Source: Planctomycetales bacterium
GTDB taxonomy: Bacteria; Planctomycetota; SBBH01
Direction of reading: 5' to 3'
Length of the DNA stretch: 19,689 bases
NCBI GenBank assembly: GCA_005239795.1
Contig: SBBH01000193.1
Location: 1-19,689 of the forward strand
The notes beneath the pieces are model-generated. The model did no database searches. It was not told where the DNA came from and saw nothing but the letters and a program-made list of their open reading frames with translations. Made by a program: the position numbers and the translations under genes. Positions 5,796 to 13,456 of this stretch are shown piece by piece (position 1 is the first letter of the stretch; every line of letters starts with the position of its first letter).

Positions 5796-7273
5796 GCTCC
5801 CTCCCGTTTCCATCGGAGAATGGGAGTGCGGGCGGCGCCGACCTCGTCCAAGCGCCGCACAGGCAGGTTCGTCGGGGCTTGGCGCGCCCGCTCGGGAGTT
5901 GTCTTCACCTCCTGGGCGATGGCGAGCATCGCCTCGGCGAACCGGTCCAGCGTCCGCCGGCTCTCGGTCTCCGTCGGCTCCACCATCACCGCCTCGGACA
6001 CGATGAGTGGGAAGTAGATCGTCGGGGCATAAAAACCCATTTCGAGGAGGCGCTTGGCGATGTCGAGGGCTGAGACCCCTTCCTTCTTCTGCTTAGCGGC
6101 TGTCAGCACGAATTCGTGGAGACAGCGCCCATCAAACCCCAGCTCGTAAGCCCCTTTCAAACGCGCCAGAAGGTAATTCGCATTGAGGACGGCGTTTTCG
6201 GACACCTGCTTCAAACCCGTAGTGCCGAGCTGGCGGATGTAGACGTAGGCGCGCAGAAGCGCCCCCGTCGAGCCGTAGAAGGAGCGCACACGCCCAATCG
6301 ACTGCGGCCGATTTTCCGTCAAGCGCAGAGCCCCTTCGGAGGTTTTCTCGATCCGCGGCACCGGGAGAAAGGGTTCCAAGTGCTTCTTCACGCCGATCGG
6401 CCCTGCGCCAGGCCCGCCCCCGCCGTGCGGCACGGCGAATGTCTTGTGTAGGTTGAAGTGCATCACATCGACGCCGAAATCTCCAGGGCGCACCTGGCCT
6501 AGGAGGGCGTTGAGGTTGGCGCCGTCCATGTAGAGGAGTGTGCCGGCGTCGTGGAGGCGGCCGGCGATCTGGCCGATCTGCTTCTCGAAGATCCCGAGCG
6601 TGTTGGGATTCGTGATCATGAGGCAGGCCACGGTGTCGTCGAGCTTCTTGTCGAGATCTGCCAGATCCACGAGCCCTTGGCGGTTCGAGACAAGCTGGAT
6701 CGTCTCGTCGCCGGCGATGGTGCAGGAGGCGGGATTCGTGCCGTGGGCGCTGTCGGGGATGAGGACCTTCGTGCGCTGCTTCTGGCCGCGCGCCTCGTGG
6801 TACGCCTTGATCACGAGGAGGGCGGTCAACTCCCCCTGGGCCCCCGCCGCAGGCTGGAGCGAGACCGCGTCCATCCCCGAGACCTCGGCCAGGGCCGCCT
6901 CGAGCTCCTCCAGGGCCGCGAGCGTCCCCTGGACGGAGCGGTCATCCTGGTACGGGTGCGTCCAGCGGAAGTCCGGCAGAATCGAGAGGAGGTCGCAGGT
7001 CTTGGGGTTGTATTTCATTGTGCACGATCCCAGCGGATAGAAATTCGTGTCGACAGAAAAATTTAATTGCGACAGGCGCGTGAAGTGCCGGACAACCGAA
7101 AGCTCTCCCACTTCAGGGATGGCCGGCGCCGTGGCGGCGAGGGCCGATTTAGGCAAAAGTGCGTCGAGTGGCTTTTCCGGAACGTCGCACCCCGGCAGAT
7201 GTTCTTGCGGAAGTCCCCGCCGGGTCATCTCGAAAATGAGGGGCTCGAGTTCTGTCCGGATAGGGGCGCTCAC
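5792..7273 (-). CDS. gcvPB: Glycine dehydrogenase (decarboxylating) subunit 2
   Basis: The C-terminal half of the split P-protein of the glycine cleavage system. With GcvPA it decarboxylates glycine on pyridoxal phosphate and passes the aminomethyl group to the H-protein lipoate. The 493 residues fit the family. The PLP lysine is K277 in N-L-H-K-T-F, followed by the glycine-rich loop G-G-G-G-P-G-A-G-P. S-A-H-G-T-N-P-A-S and M-D-G-A-N-L-N-A are also typical. The start is a GTG at 7273 that overlaps the gcvPA stop by four bases (GTGA), with GGAGG 7 bases upstream, so the two subunits are made by coupled translation, as expected for a 1:1 complex. gcvT, gcvH and a lipoamide dehydrogenase gene are not in this window. 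Confidence 0.97.
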   Translation of the reverse strand: MSAPIRTELEPLIFEMTRRGLPQEHLPGCDVPEKPLDALLPKSALAATAPAIPEVGELSVVRHFTRLSQLNFSVDTNFYPLGSCTMKYNPKTCDLLSILPDFRWTHPYQDDRSVQGTLAALEELEAALAEVSGMDAVSLQPAAGAQGELTALLVIKAYHEARGQKQRTKVLIPDSAHGTNPASCTIAGDETIQLVSNRQGLVDLADLDKKLDDTVACLMITNPNTLGIFEKQIGQIAGRLHDAGTLLYMDGANLNALLGQVRPGDFGVDVMHFNLHKTFAVPHGGGGPGAGPIGVKKHLEPFLPVPRIEKTSEGALRLTENRPQSIGRVRSFYGSTGALLRAYVYIRQLGTTGLKQVSENAVLNANYLLARLKGAYELGFDGRCLHEFVLTAAKQKKEGVSALDIAKRLLEMGFYAPTIYFPLIVSEAVMVEPTETESRRTLDRFAEAMLAIAQEVKTTPERARQAPTNLPVRRLDEVGAARTPILRWKREGA

Positions 7274-8616
7274 GCGGACGCCTCCGCCAGCGCCGAGACA
7301 AAGCCGTCGATCTCGTCCTTGGAGCGCTTCTCGGTGACGCAGAAAAGGACGTGGCCGGCGAGTTCCGGGTAGGCCCGTCCCAGGTCGTAGCCGCCGATAT
7401 ATCCCTTGGCGAGCAGGCGCTCGTTCAAGGGCCCTGGAGGGATCGGAGGTTTGGCCACGAATTCATGGAAGAACGGCGTGTTTTTGTTGGGAAGCGTCCA
7501 TCCTTTGAGGGCCGCCACGCGGTCGGCCAGAAAGTGGGCTTTCTGCAGGCAAAGAGCGGCCATCTGTTTCAACCCCGACGGCCCCACCGTCGAGAGAAAA
7601 ATCGTCGCGCGGAGGGCCATCAGGGCTTGATTGGTACAGATGTTGGACGTGGCCTTTTCGCGGCGGATGTGCTGTTCGCGGGTCTGCAGCGTCAGGACGA
7701 AGGCGCGCTTGCCGTCGAGGTCCTTGGTCTGTCCCACGAGTCGGCCCGGAATGCGCCTCAAGAGTGCCTCGCGCACGGCGAAAAAACCGAAGCCAGGGCC
7801 GCCGTACCAGAGGTAGTTTCCCAGGGGCTGGCCTTCGCCGCAGACGATGTCGACACCGCAGTCGCCCGGCCGGTTCAAAAGTCCCAAGGCGACGGGATTG
7901 GCGACGACGGCGAAAAGTGCCCCCACGCTGTGGGCGGCTTTCGCGTAAGCCGCGAGGTCCTCCACCGAGCCGAAAAAGTTCGGATATTGGACGATCAGGG
8001 CGGCGGTCTTCGGAGTGAGGGACTTGGCCAGGGCCGCGCCATCTGTCATCCCTCCGACGGCGGGCACCTCGACGATCCGCCCCCCCGAGTAGTGCAGGTA
8101 CGTGGCGAGCGTCGCGCGGTATTCCGGATGGACGGCCCGGGAGACGACGATCTCATCGCGGCCCGTGTGGCCGCGAGCCAAAAGCGCCGCCTCGGCCATC
8201 GCGGAGGCCCCGTCGTACATCGAGGCGTTCGAGACGGGGAGGCCCGTCAGCTCACAGATGAGCGTTTGATATTCGAAGATCGACTGTAGAGTTCCCTGAC
8301 TCGCTTCCGGCTGGTAGGGCGTATAGGCCGTGTAGAACTCGGAGCGCATCGAGAGGTGGTCAACCACGGCCGGCACAAAGTGATCGTAATAGCCGGCCCC
8401 GAGAAAAATCGGCGCCGAGGCGCCGCCGGTGTTTCGCTCGGCGAGCTTCATCATGTGCCTCTGGAGTTCGACCTCGGAGAGCGGCGGCGGGATGTTGAGC
8501 GGCCGTTTCAGGCGCACCGACTCGGGGATGTCCGCGAAAAGGTCCTCAATGCGGCCCACGCCGATCGCCGCGAGCATCTGCCGTCTGTCTTCGGGCGTGT
8601 TCTGGATGAAACCCAT
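7270..8616 (-). CDS. gcvPA: Glycine dehydrogenase (decarboxylating) subunit 1
   Basis: The N-terminal half of the split P-protein; it forms a complex with GcvPB and shapes the active site but lacks the PLP lysine. The product is 448 residues, a normal length. Recognised segments: the start M-G-F-I-Q-N-T with P-E-D-R-R-Q-M-L, F-L-G-A-G-Y-Y-D-H, Y-T-P-Y-Q-P-E-A-S-Q-G, Y-D-G-A-S-A-M-A-E-A and G-E-G-Q-P-L-G. I place the start at 8616, where the conserved N terminus begins; the 14 residues before it in the open frame come from a heptad repeat and are not plausible protein. The leader between the asnS stop and this ATG is exactly 42 bases, entirely six heptads. The only ribosome-site-like sequence there is AGGG in the last heptad. 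Confidence 0.96.
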   Translation of the reverse strand: MGFIQNTPEDRRQMLAAIGVGRIEDLFADIPESVRLKRPLNIPPPLSEVELQRHMMKLAERNTGGASAPIFLGAGYYDHFVPAVVDHLSMRSEFYTAYTPYQPEASQGTLQSIFEYQTLICELTGLPVSNASMYDGASAMAEAALLARGHTGRDEIVVSRAVHPEYRATLATYLHYSGGRIVEVPAVGGMTDGAALAKSLTPKTAALIVQYPNFFGSVEDLAAYAKAAHSVGALFAVVANPVALGLLNRPGDCGVDIVCGEGQPLGNYLWYGGPGFGFFAVREALLRRIPGRLVGQTKDLDGKRAFVLTLQTREQHIRREKATSNICTNQALMALRATIFLSTVGPSGLKQMAALCLQKAHFLADRVAALKGWTLPNKNTPFFHEFVAKPPIPPGPLNERLLAKGYIGGYDLGRAYPELAGHVLFCVTEKRSKDEIDGFVSALAEASA

Positions 8617-8658
8617 AACCCTAGCGGGAAACTCCAAACACCAAACACCAAACGCCAA
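8617..8658 (-). repeat. Six-unit heptad array filling the asnS-gcvPA gap
   Basis: Read on the minus strand, the asnS stop TGA is followed by heptads TTGGCGT, TTGGTGT (twice), TTGGAGT, then the degenerate TTCCCGC and TAGGGTT, and then the gcvPA ATG. The array is 42 bases and accounts for every intergenic base. It shares TTGGTGT with the repeat before tRNA-Ser. The last unit provides the only candidate ribosome site for gcvPA. Confidence 0.85.
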
Positions 8659-9978
8659 TCACGGGTAAATTCTATACAGCATCCGCGGAAATGGAATCGT
8701 TTCCCGGACATGCTCACGGCCGCAGATCCAGGCGACGGTGCGCTCAAGGCCCAACCCGAATCCCCCGTGCGCAACTGAGCCGAAGCGGCGCAGGTCGAAG
8801 TACCACTCGAACGCTTCCTTGGGAAGCTTATGCTCGGCGATCCGTTTTTCGAGGGCTGCAAGGTCGTCCTCGCGCTGGCTTCCCCCGATGATCTCCCCCA
8901 CCCCCTCGGGGGCGATGACATCCACGCACAACACGAAGCGCGGATCCTGCGGATCCTGCTTCATGTAGAACGCCTTCACCCCCGTCGGATACCGGTGAAT
9001 CATCACCGGCCGGTCGAATTGCTTTGAGATCGCTGTCTCCTGGGGCGCTCCTAGGTCGTCACCAAACGGAAACGGCTCCCCCGCCTTCTCGGCCAACGCG
9101 TGCGCTTCCGTGTAGGAGATCCGGGGGAACGGCGGCTGAATCTTTTCGAGGGGCGCGGTGTCGCGTTCGAGAATGGCCAGCTCGTCGCGCCGCTGGGCCA
9201 AGACGCGCGCCACGACATGGCAGAGGAGCCCCTCTGCAAGTGCCATCACGTCGTCAAGCTCGTAAAAGGCGGCCTCGGGTTCCGCCATCCAGAATTCGGT
9301 GAGGTGGCGGCGCGTCTTCGACTTTTCGGCCCGGAAGGTCGGCCCGAAGCAGTAGACCCTTCCGTGCGCCATCGCGGCCGCTTCCATGTAGAGCTGGCCG
9401 CTCTGAGTGAGATAGGCTTTCCCCTGGTCGAAGTAGTCCATTCCGAAGAGCGTCGACGTCCCTTCGCAGGCGGCCGGCGTCAGGATGGGAGCCGAGACGT
9501 GCAGGAATCCTTCCTTCCTGAAAAACGCGTGGATCTCGTGGAAGACCGTGTCGCGCACGCGCAGGACCGCCCATTGCTTTTTGGATCTCAGCCACAGGTG
9601 GCGCCGCTCCAGCAGGAAGTCCGGCGAGTGGTCGGGCTTGTTGATCGGGTATTCGGCCGTCGGGCGGCTGATCGGGCGGATCTCCTGGACATCGATCTCG
9701 ACTCCCCCCTTGGCGCGGGGTTCCTCGCGGACAACCCCCGAGACCTCGATCGAGGATTCCTGCGGCAGGCTGGCCCACTCTGTGAAGTGCTCGTCCCCAA
9801 CCGTTTCGCGCGCCGTCACCGTCTGGACGATCCCGGCGCCGTCGCGCAGTTCGATGAAGAGGATCTTCTTGCTGGCGCGTTTGGTGAACACCCAGCCCCG
9901 GAGGTCGACCTTCCGCCCGGCATGACCTTTCAGTGTCGCGATGGAAACGAATGCCACAGAGACGGGATTATGGCGCAT
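8659..9978 (-). CDS. asnS: Asparaginyl-tRNA synthetase
   Basis: A cytosolic class IIb aminoacyl-tRNA synthetase that charges tRNA-Asn directly. The 439-residue protein has an N-terminal OB-fold anticodon domain (about 1-115, with L-R-G-W-V) and a class II catalytic core. Motif 2 is F-R-A-E-K-S-K-T-R-R-H; motif 3 is G-L-G-L-E-R-T-V-A-W. Y-L-T-Q-S-G-Q-L-Y and the ending R-E-T-I-P-F-P-R-M-L-Y-R-I-Y-P identify AsnRS and not AspRS. The start is uncertain: neither the ATG at 9978 nor the in-frame GTG at 9957, which would give a more usual N terminus, has a clear ribosome site. A weak TATAAA box lies upstream at about 10026-10031 on this strand, without a good -35. The gene is followed at once by the heptad array and gcvPA. 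Confidence 0.95.
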   Translation of the reverse strand: MRHNPVSVAFVSIATLKGHAGRKVDLRGWVFTKRASKKILFIELRDGAGIVQTVTARETVGDEHFTEWASLPQESSIEVSGVVREEPRAKGGVEIDVQEIRPISRPTAEYPINKPDHSPDFLLERRHLWLRSKKQWAVLRVRDTVFHEIHAFFRKEGFLHVSAPILTPAACEGTSTLFGMDYFDQGKAYLTQSGQLYMEAAAMAHGRVYCFGPTFRAEKSKTRRHLTEFWMAEPEAAFYELDDVMALAEGLLCHVVARVLAQRRDELAILERDTAPLEKIQPPFPRISYTEAHALAEKAGEPFPFGDDLGAPQETAISKQFDRPVMIHRYPTGVKAFYMKQDPQDPRFVLCVDVIAPEGVGEIIGGSQREDDLAALEKRIAEHKLPKEAFEWYFDLRRFGSVAHGGFGLGLERTVAWICGREHVRETIPFPRMLYRIYP

Positions 9979-10047
9979 GCTGGAATCGCGAACAAGACGG
10001 CACCTTGGCGAGGAAAGGGACTGGGTTTATAAATTTCTAAAAACTCG

Positions 10048-10891
10048 TCAGTCGGGTTTTTTGACACAGATCCCAATGGAATCACACAGGAAAGGGCCCA
10101 GCCACGAAGAGGTCAAGAGACGTTTGATCCACCGTGGATAATGCTCCCGCTCCGGCCCCAGCTGAAAGGAGAGTTCCACCGAGGTGTGAAAGGCGCGCCG
10201 GACGAGGCGCTTCAACCTCCAGGGCCCTGTCATGCCAATGTGCGTTGGCGGCAGGAGGGAGCTTCTTCCTTCCTTCCTTCCTTTCTGCGAAGGGAATACC
10301 GAACCTGCACCATCCGTGCCACCCAACCGTTAGGGGTCGAAAGGAGCAGCACGCCACCAGGTGTCAAGATGCGCGCCGCTTCCGCCAAGATTCGTTGGTG
10401 ATCCGTTCGGAGAACGTGTTCCAGAAAATCGGCCGACATGACGCATCTAAAAGAGGCCGTACGGAAGGGAAGCGACAGCGCATCCGCGCATACGTAGCCC
10501 GCTAAGGAGTGCGGCGGGCCGAGGACTCTAATGCAACGCCACCCCATGCACAATGATTCGATGGAATAATCGACTCCGACGGAAACCGCCCCGAACCGCT
10601 CAGCCACATGAAAGGCGAAAGTGCCCACGCCGCAGCCGAGATCCAGAACGCGCTCCAAGGGCTTACAAGATGTTTTTCTAGATGCGTTTCGATCCGCCGC
10701 CGCTGAGATGATGCTGAAGGACGGAAATACTCTTTCATTTGGTATTCGATCCCCTGGGCGGGAATGAGGGTGTCGTGCCAGACTTGGTTAAACCGACGAG
10801 GGGGAATCTCCGAGAGCTTGTGCATAAGTTCTTTTTCGATGGCGGACAGGTCAGAGCGCGGAGAAGAAGCGTCGTTCATAGCCGGGGGCAT
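10048..10891 (-). pseudogene. SAM-dependent methyltransferase (class I), broken by two frameshifts
   Basis: The protein is spread over three frames. The N-terminal part (from about 10891 or 10879) ends near an A5 run at about 10674-10678; one extra A there joins I-E-T-H-L-E-K to K-P-L-E-R-V-L-D-L-G-C-G-V-G. The middle frame holds the SAM-binding motif D-L-G-C-G-V-G, V-G-V-D-Y-S and L-T-P-G-G-V-L-L-L-S-T-P-N, typical of Methyltransf_11 enzymes. It runs out of frame in a GGAA tetranucleotide repeat (10265-10283). The C-terminal part, with P-E-R-E-H-Y-P-R, continues in the third frame to a stop at 10048. Each break fits loss of one base. Substrate unknown; the SGNH hydrolase next to it hints at polysaccharide or lipid modification. 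It could be a decayed gene, a phase-variable gene in the off state, or the result of sequence errors in two low-complexity tracts. The start is unsure. Confidence 0.75.
10265..10283 (-). repeat. GGAA tetranucleotide repeat inside the methyltransferase
   Basis: Four full TTCC units on the plus strand (GGAA in the sense of the gene) with partial units at both ends. The reading frame of the methyltransferase changes at this tract. Tetranucleotide repeats inside coding sequence are the classic substrate for slipped-strand phase variation, but a one-base loss is not a whole-unit change. Confidence 0.85.
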
Positions 10892-10902
10892 CCTAAACAT
10901 CC

Positions 10903-11940
10903 TTACTGGAGCTGGCGGCGAATTTTGACGACCCAATCGCAAATGGCATTTGCGGCAAGACGATGTCCTTCGGAATTCAAGTGCGTCAAATCACCAGGTG
11001 AATAAAGAACCAAACTGGATTTTCTGAAAATGGGTAGAAGATCGATCACTGGAATCTTTTGTGCCGCCGCCCAAGAGCGGAGACTTTGCTGAGGTTCCGG
11101 ATCGGTGTTGGGTCCCAAAACCTGGGATTTAAGCGGAACAAGAACCATCAAAAGAAGGATGCCGCGTTCACGAAGAATATCGGCCGTGCGGGAATATTGG
11201 GCGCGCGCTTCAGCCCAGTTTTCGGGCACATCGTAGCCTGGGTAATTGCTCCGGAAGGCGCGTTCCGAGGCGGCGCGACCCGTCGCGATGCTGATCCACC
11301 CAGTAAGATAGCGATAAAGTAGACTGTGCTGAAAAATGTTGTCGATTTTTGGCAAAATGATGACCGACCCGTCGGAGCAATCCTGAATTCTGTAAACATC
11401 TACGTGGAAGTCGTTCAGGCAGATTTGCCAGAGGATAAGATCAGGTTCCAGGGTGAGCGCTCGCCCTTGGATGTAAGCGGCTTCCTGAAGAACGTCGTAA
11501 CCGGAGACGCCGGCGTTAAGGACTTCGACGGGGGCGGGAAAATCCCGGCACGGGAGCTCGTGTTCAATCGCTTCTGGAAAGGTTGCGTCCGGTGGGGCGC
11601 CGGAGATCGATATGGAATCACCGACGACCACAATCCGAAATACCCCTTTATCTTTATGGGCTGGATAATCCTTGTCCCACATGCCGAGGCCGTTGACGCG
11701 GTGGGGATAGAAAGGGTGTTGGTAATACGGGATTCGTTCGTACTTGACACCTGGCACCATACTGCGGCGCAAGGAGCGCGGCGTGTGCGATCCTTTCCAA
11801 AAAGAGTATGCTTGGAGTGACGCTTCAGCCAGGATTCCTGCGAGGAGGATTCCGAGACCCAACAAGGATGCTCGTGCAACTCGACGCTTCAAAGAACTCC
11901 TGGATGGCGCAAGAACGGCGACCCTAACATTTTTGGGCAT
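10903..11940 (-). CDS. Membrane-anchored SGNH/GDSL-type hydrolase
   Basis: A protein of about 345 residues with a short basic N terminus (S-L-K-R-R-V-A-R) and one hydrophobic segment (about residues 24-42), so it is probably anchored in the inner membrane with the enzyme domain outside. The SGNH blocks are present: V-V-G-D-S-I-S (block I, nucleophile serine), N-A-G-V-S-G-Y-D (glycine block), C-L-N-D-F (asparagine block) and G-D-L-T-H-L-N (catalytic D and H). Enzymes of this type remove or add O-acetyl or acyl groups on polysaccharides or lipids; the substrate here is unknown. I use the ATG at 11940, which overlaps the end of gltX by 17 bases; a GTG at 11967 is possible. Neither has a strong ribosome site. 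It lies just upstream of the broken methyltransferase and may once have formed an envelope-modification pair with it. Confidence 0.86.
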   Translation of the reverse strand: MPKNVRVAVLAPSRSSLKRRVARASLLGLGILLAGILAEASLQAYSFWKGSHTPRSLRRSMVPGVKYERIPYYQHPFYPHRVNGLGMWDKDYPAHKDKGVFRIVVVGDSISISGAPPDATFPEAIEHELPCRDFPAPVEVLNAGVSGYDVLQEAAYIQGRALTLEPDLILWQICLNDFHVDVYRIQDCSDGSVIILPKIDNIFQHSLLYRYLTGWISIATGRAASERAFRSNYPGYDVPENWAEARAQYSRTADILRERGILLLMVLVPLKSQVLGPNTDPEPQQSLRSWAAAQKIPVIDLLPIFRKSSLVLYSPGDLTHLNSEGHRLAANAICDWVVKIRRQLQ

Positions 11941-13372
11941 TTTCGATGCGCCGTAAAGTCTCGTCACGCCCCAGCGCGACGCAAACGTCGCAGATCGGCG
12001 GCGTGGCGGTCTTCCCAGTGATCGCGACGCGGATCGCCATGAAGATCTCCCCTTTTTTCCAGCCGAGTTGTTGCATCACCTCGACGGCCGACGCCTCAAG
12101 AACTCCCGCGCTCCATTCGGTGAGCCCCTTCCAGCGATCCAGGATCTTCTCGAGCGCCTGCCGGGTTGAGGTGCTGTCGCGTCCCTTCGGGATCAGAAGA
12201 GCGGGTTCAATCGAGGCCGGCGCCGCAAAGAAGAAATCCGCGAGTTCCTTGAACTCGGAAAGGCGTTTTAAACGTTCCTGGACGAGGGGAAGGATTTTTT
12301 GGAATTTCTCTCCCGTCAGCTCCGGCGGGGAGAATTTTTCGTCGACTAAGCGCTTGGCGAGCGTCTCAGAAGGGAGTTTCCGCATGTAGACGCCGTTCAA
12401 CCATTCCAGTTTCTTGATGTCGAAGATCGGGCCGGTGGCGCCGATCTTCGAAAGATCGAACCCCTGGATCCACTCCTCCAGCGAAAAGACCTCCGGTTCC
12501 TCCTTCCCTGCGACCATCGCGGATCCCATGAGAGCGAGGAAGTTCACGATCGCCTCAGGCAGAAATCCCTGCTGCCGGTACCACTCGATCGACGTCGGAT
12601 TTTTCCTCTTGGAGAGTTTCGATCTGTCGGGGCTCCTGAGGAGCGAGAGATGACACATCTTCGGGATGGGCCACCCGAACGCCCGATAGAGATGAATGTG
12701 CTTGGGGACCGACGAGAGCCACTCCTCGGCGCGAATAATGTGTGTAATTTTCATAAGGTGGTCGTCGACGACGTTCGCCAGGTGATAGGTGGGAAAACCG
12801 TCGGTCTTGAGAAGCACCTGGTCGTCGACCGCGGCGTTTTTGAAGACGATCCGCCCGCGCGGGATGTCGTGGTATTCGGTCTCCCCCTCGCGGGGAACCG
12901 CCAAGCGCATAACGCAGGGCTCTCCGGCGCTCTGTTTCTTTCTGGCCTCTTCGGGCGGCATCATACGGCAATGTCCGTCGTAGCCGACCTGTGCACCGCG
13001 GCGCATCTGGTCCTTGCGCATCCAGTCTAGGCGCTCTGCGGTACAGAAGCAGAGATAGGCCGCCGACTTGGCCAGAAGGATCTCGCAGTGCTCCTTGTAG
13101 ATCGCGAGGCGTTCCGATTGGCGATAGGGACCGAAATCCCCCCCCACGTCCGGCCCCTCGTCCCAGCGGATTCCCAGCCAGCGCAGGCTTTCGAAGATCC
13201 GCCGCTCGGAGTCGGGGCTGTAGCGCGTCCGGTCGGTGTCCTCGATCCGCAGGACGAACACCCCGCCGTTTTTTTTTGCCCAGGCCATGTTGTGGAGGGC
13301 GACGTAGGCCGTCCCCACATGGGGATCCCCTGTGGGGCTGGGGGCCAAGCGGACGCGGACGGGATCGGCCAT
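11924..13372 (-). CDS. gltX: Glutamyl-tRNA synthetase
   Basis: A class I aminoacyl-tRNA synthetase that charges tRNA-Glu with glutamate. The 482-residue length is standard. The N terminus runs R-L-A-P-S-P-T-G with the HIGH-type motif H-V-G-T at 18-21; the KMSKS-type loop is K-L-S-K-R at about residue 252. C-F-C followed by Y-D-G-H-C about 25 residues later matches the zinc-binding insert of many GltX proteins. The C-terminal anticodon-binding half is complete, so it is a full synthetase and not the shorter GluQ. The ATG at 13372 begins exactly at the conserved start, though no clear ribosome site is seen before it. The discriminating form cannot be separated from the non-discriminating one by reading alone. 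Confidence 0.97.
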   Translation of the reverse strand: MADPVRVRLAPSPTGDPHVGTAYVALHNMAWAKKNGGVFVLRIEDTDRTRYSPDSERRIFESLRWLGIRWDEGPDVGGDFGPYRQSERLAIYKEHCEILLAKSAAYLCFCTAERLDWMRKDQMRRGAQVGYDGHCRMMPPEEARKKQSAGEPCVMRLAVPREGETEYHDIPRGRIVFKNAAVDDQVLLKTDGFPTYHLANVVDDHLMKITHIIRAEEWLSSVPKHIHLYRAFGWPIPKMCHLSLLRSPDRSKLSKRKNPTSIEWYRQQGFLPEAIVNFLALMGSAMVAGKEEPEVFSLEEWIQGFDLSKIGATGPIFDIKKLEWLNGVYMRKLPSETLAKRLVDEKFSPPELTGEKFQKILPLVQERLKRLSEFKELADFFFAAPASIEPALLIPKGRDSTSTRQALEKILDRWKGLTEWSAGVLEASAVEVMQQLGWKKGEIFMAIRVAITGKTATPPICDVCVALGRDETLRRIENAQKC

Positions 13373-13399
13373 GAGGCGAAAATTCTAGTGGTTCGACTC

Positions 13400-13435
13400 G
13401 GAAGTCTTAAGGCCGATTTCCGGCACTGGACTTCC
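13400..13435. repeat. Bulged stem-loop between aroDE and gltX
   Basis: GGAAGTC (13400-13406) pairs with GACTTCC (13429-13435), and inside it GCCG pairs with CGGC around a five-base loop. It sits in the 84-base gap between aroDE and gltX. No T run follows on the minus strand, so it is not a typical terminator. It could be a leader structure of gltX or chance. Confidence 0.35.
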
Positions 13436-13456
13436 TCGCTCACCACGAGTGGGCCG

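Noticed and set aside
10061..10066. TTGACA on the plus strand as a promoter -35.
   Set aside because: No -10 follows at 16-18 bases and it would drive antisense transcription into the broken methyltransferase.
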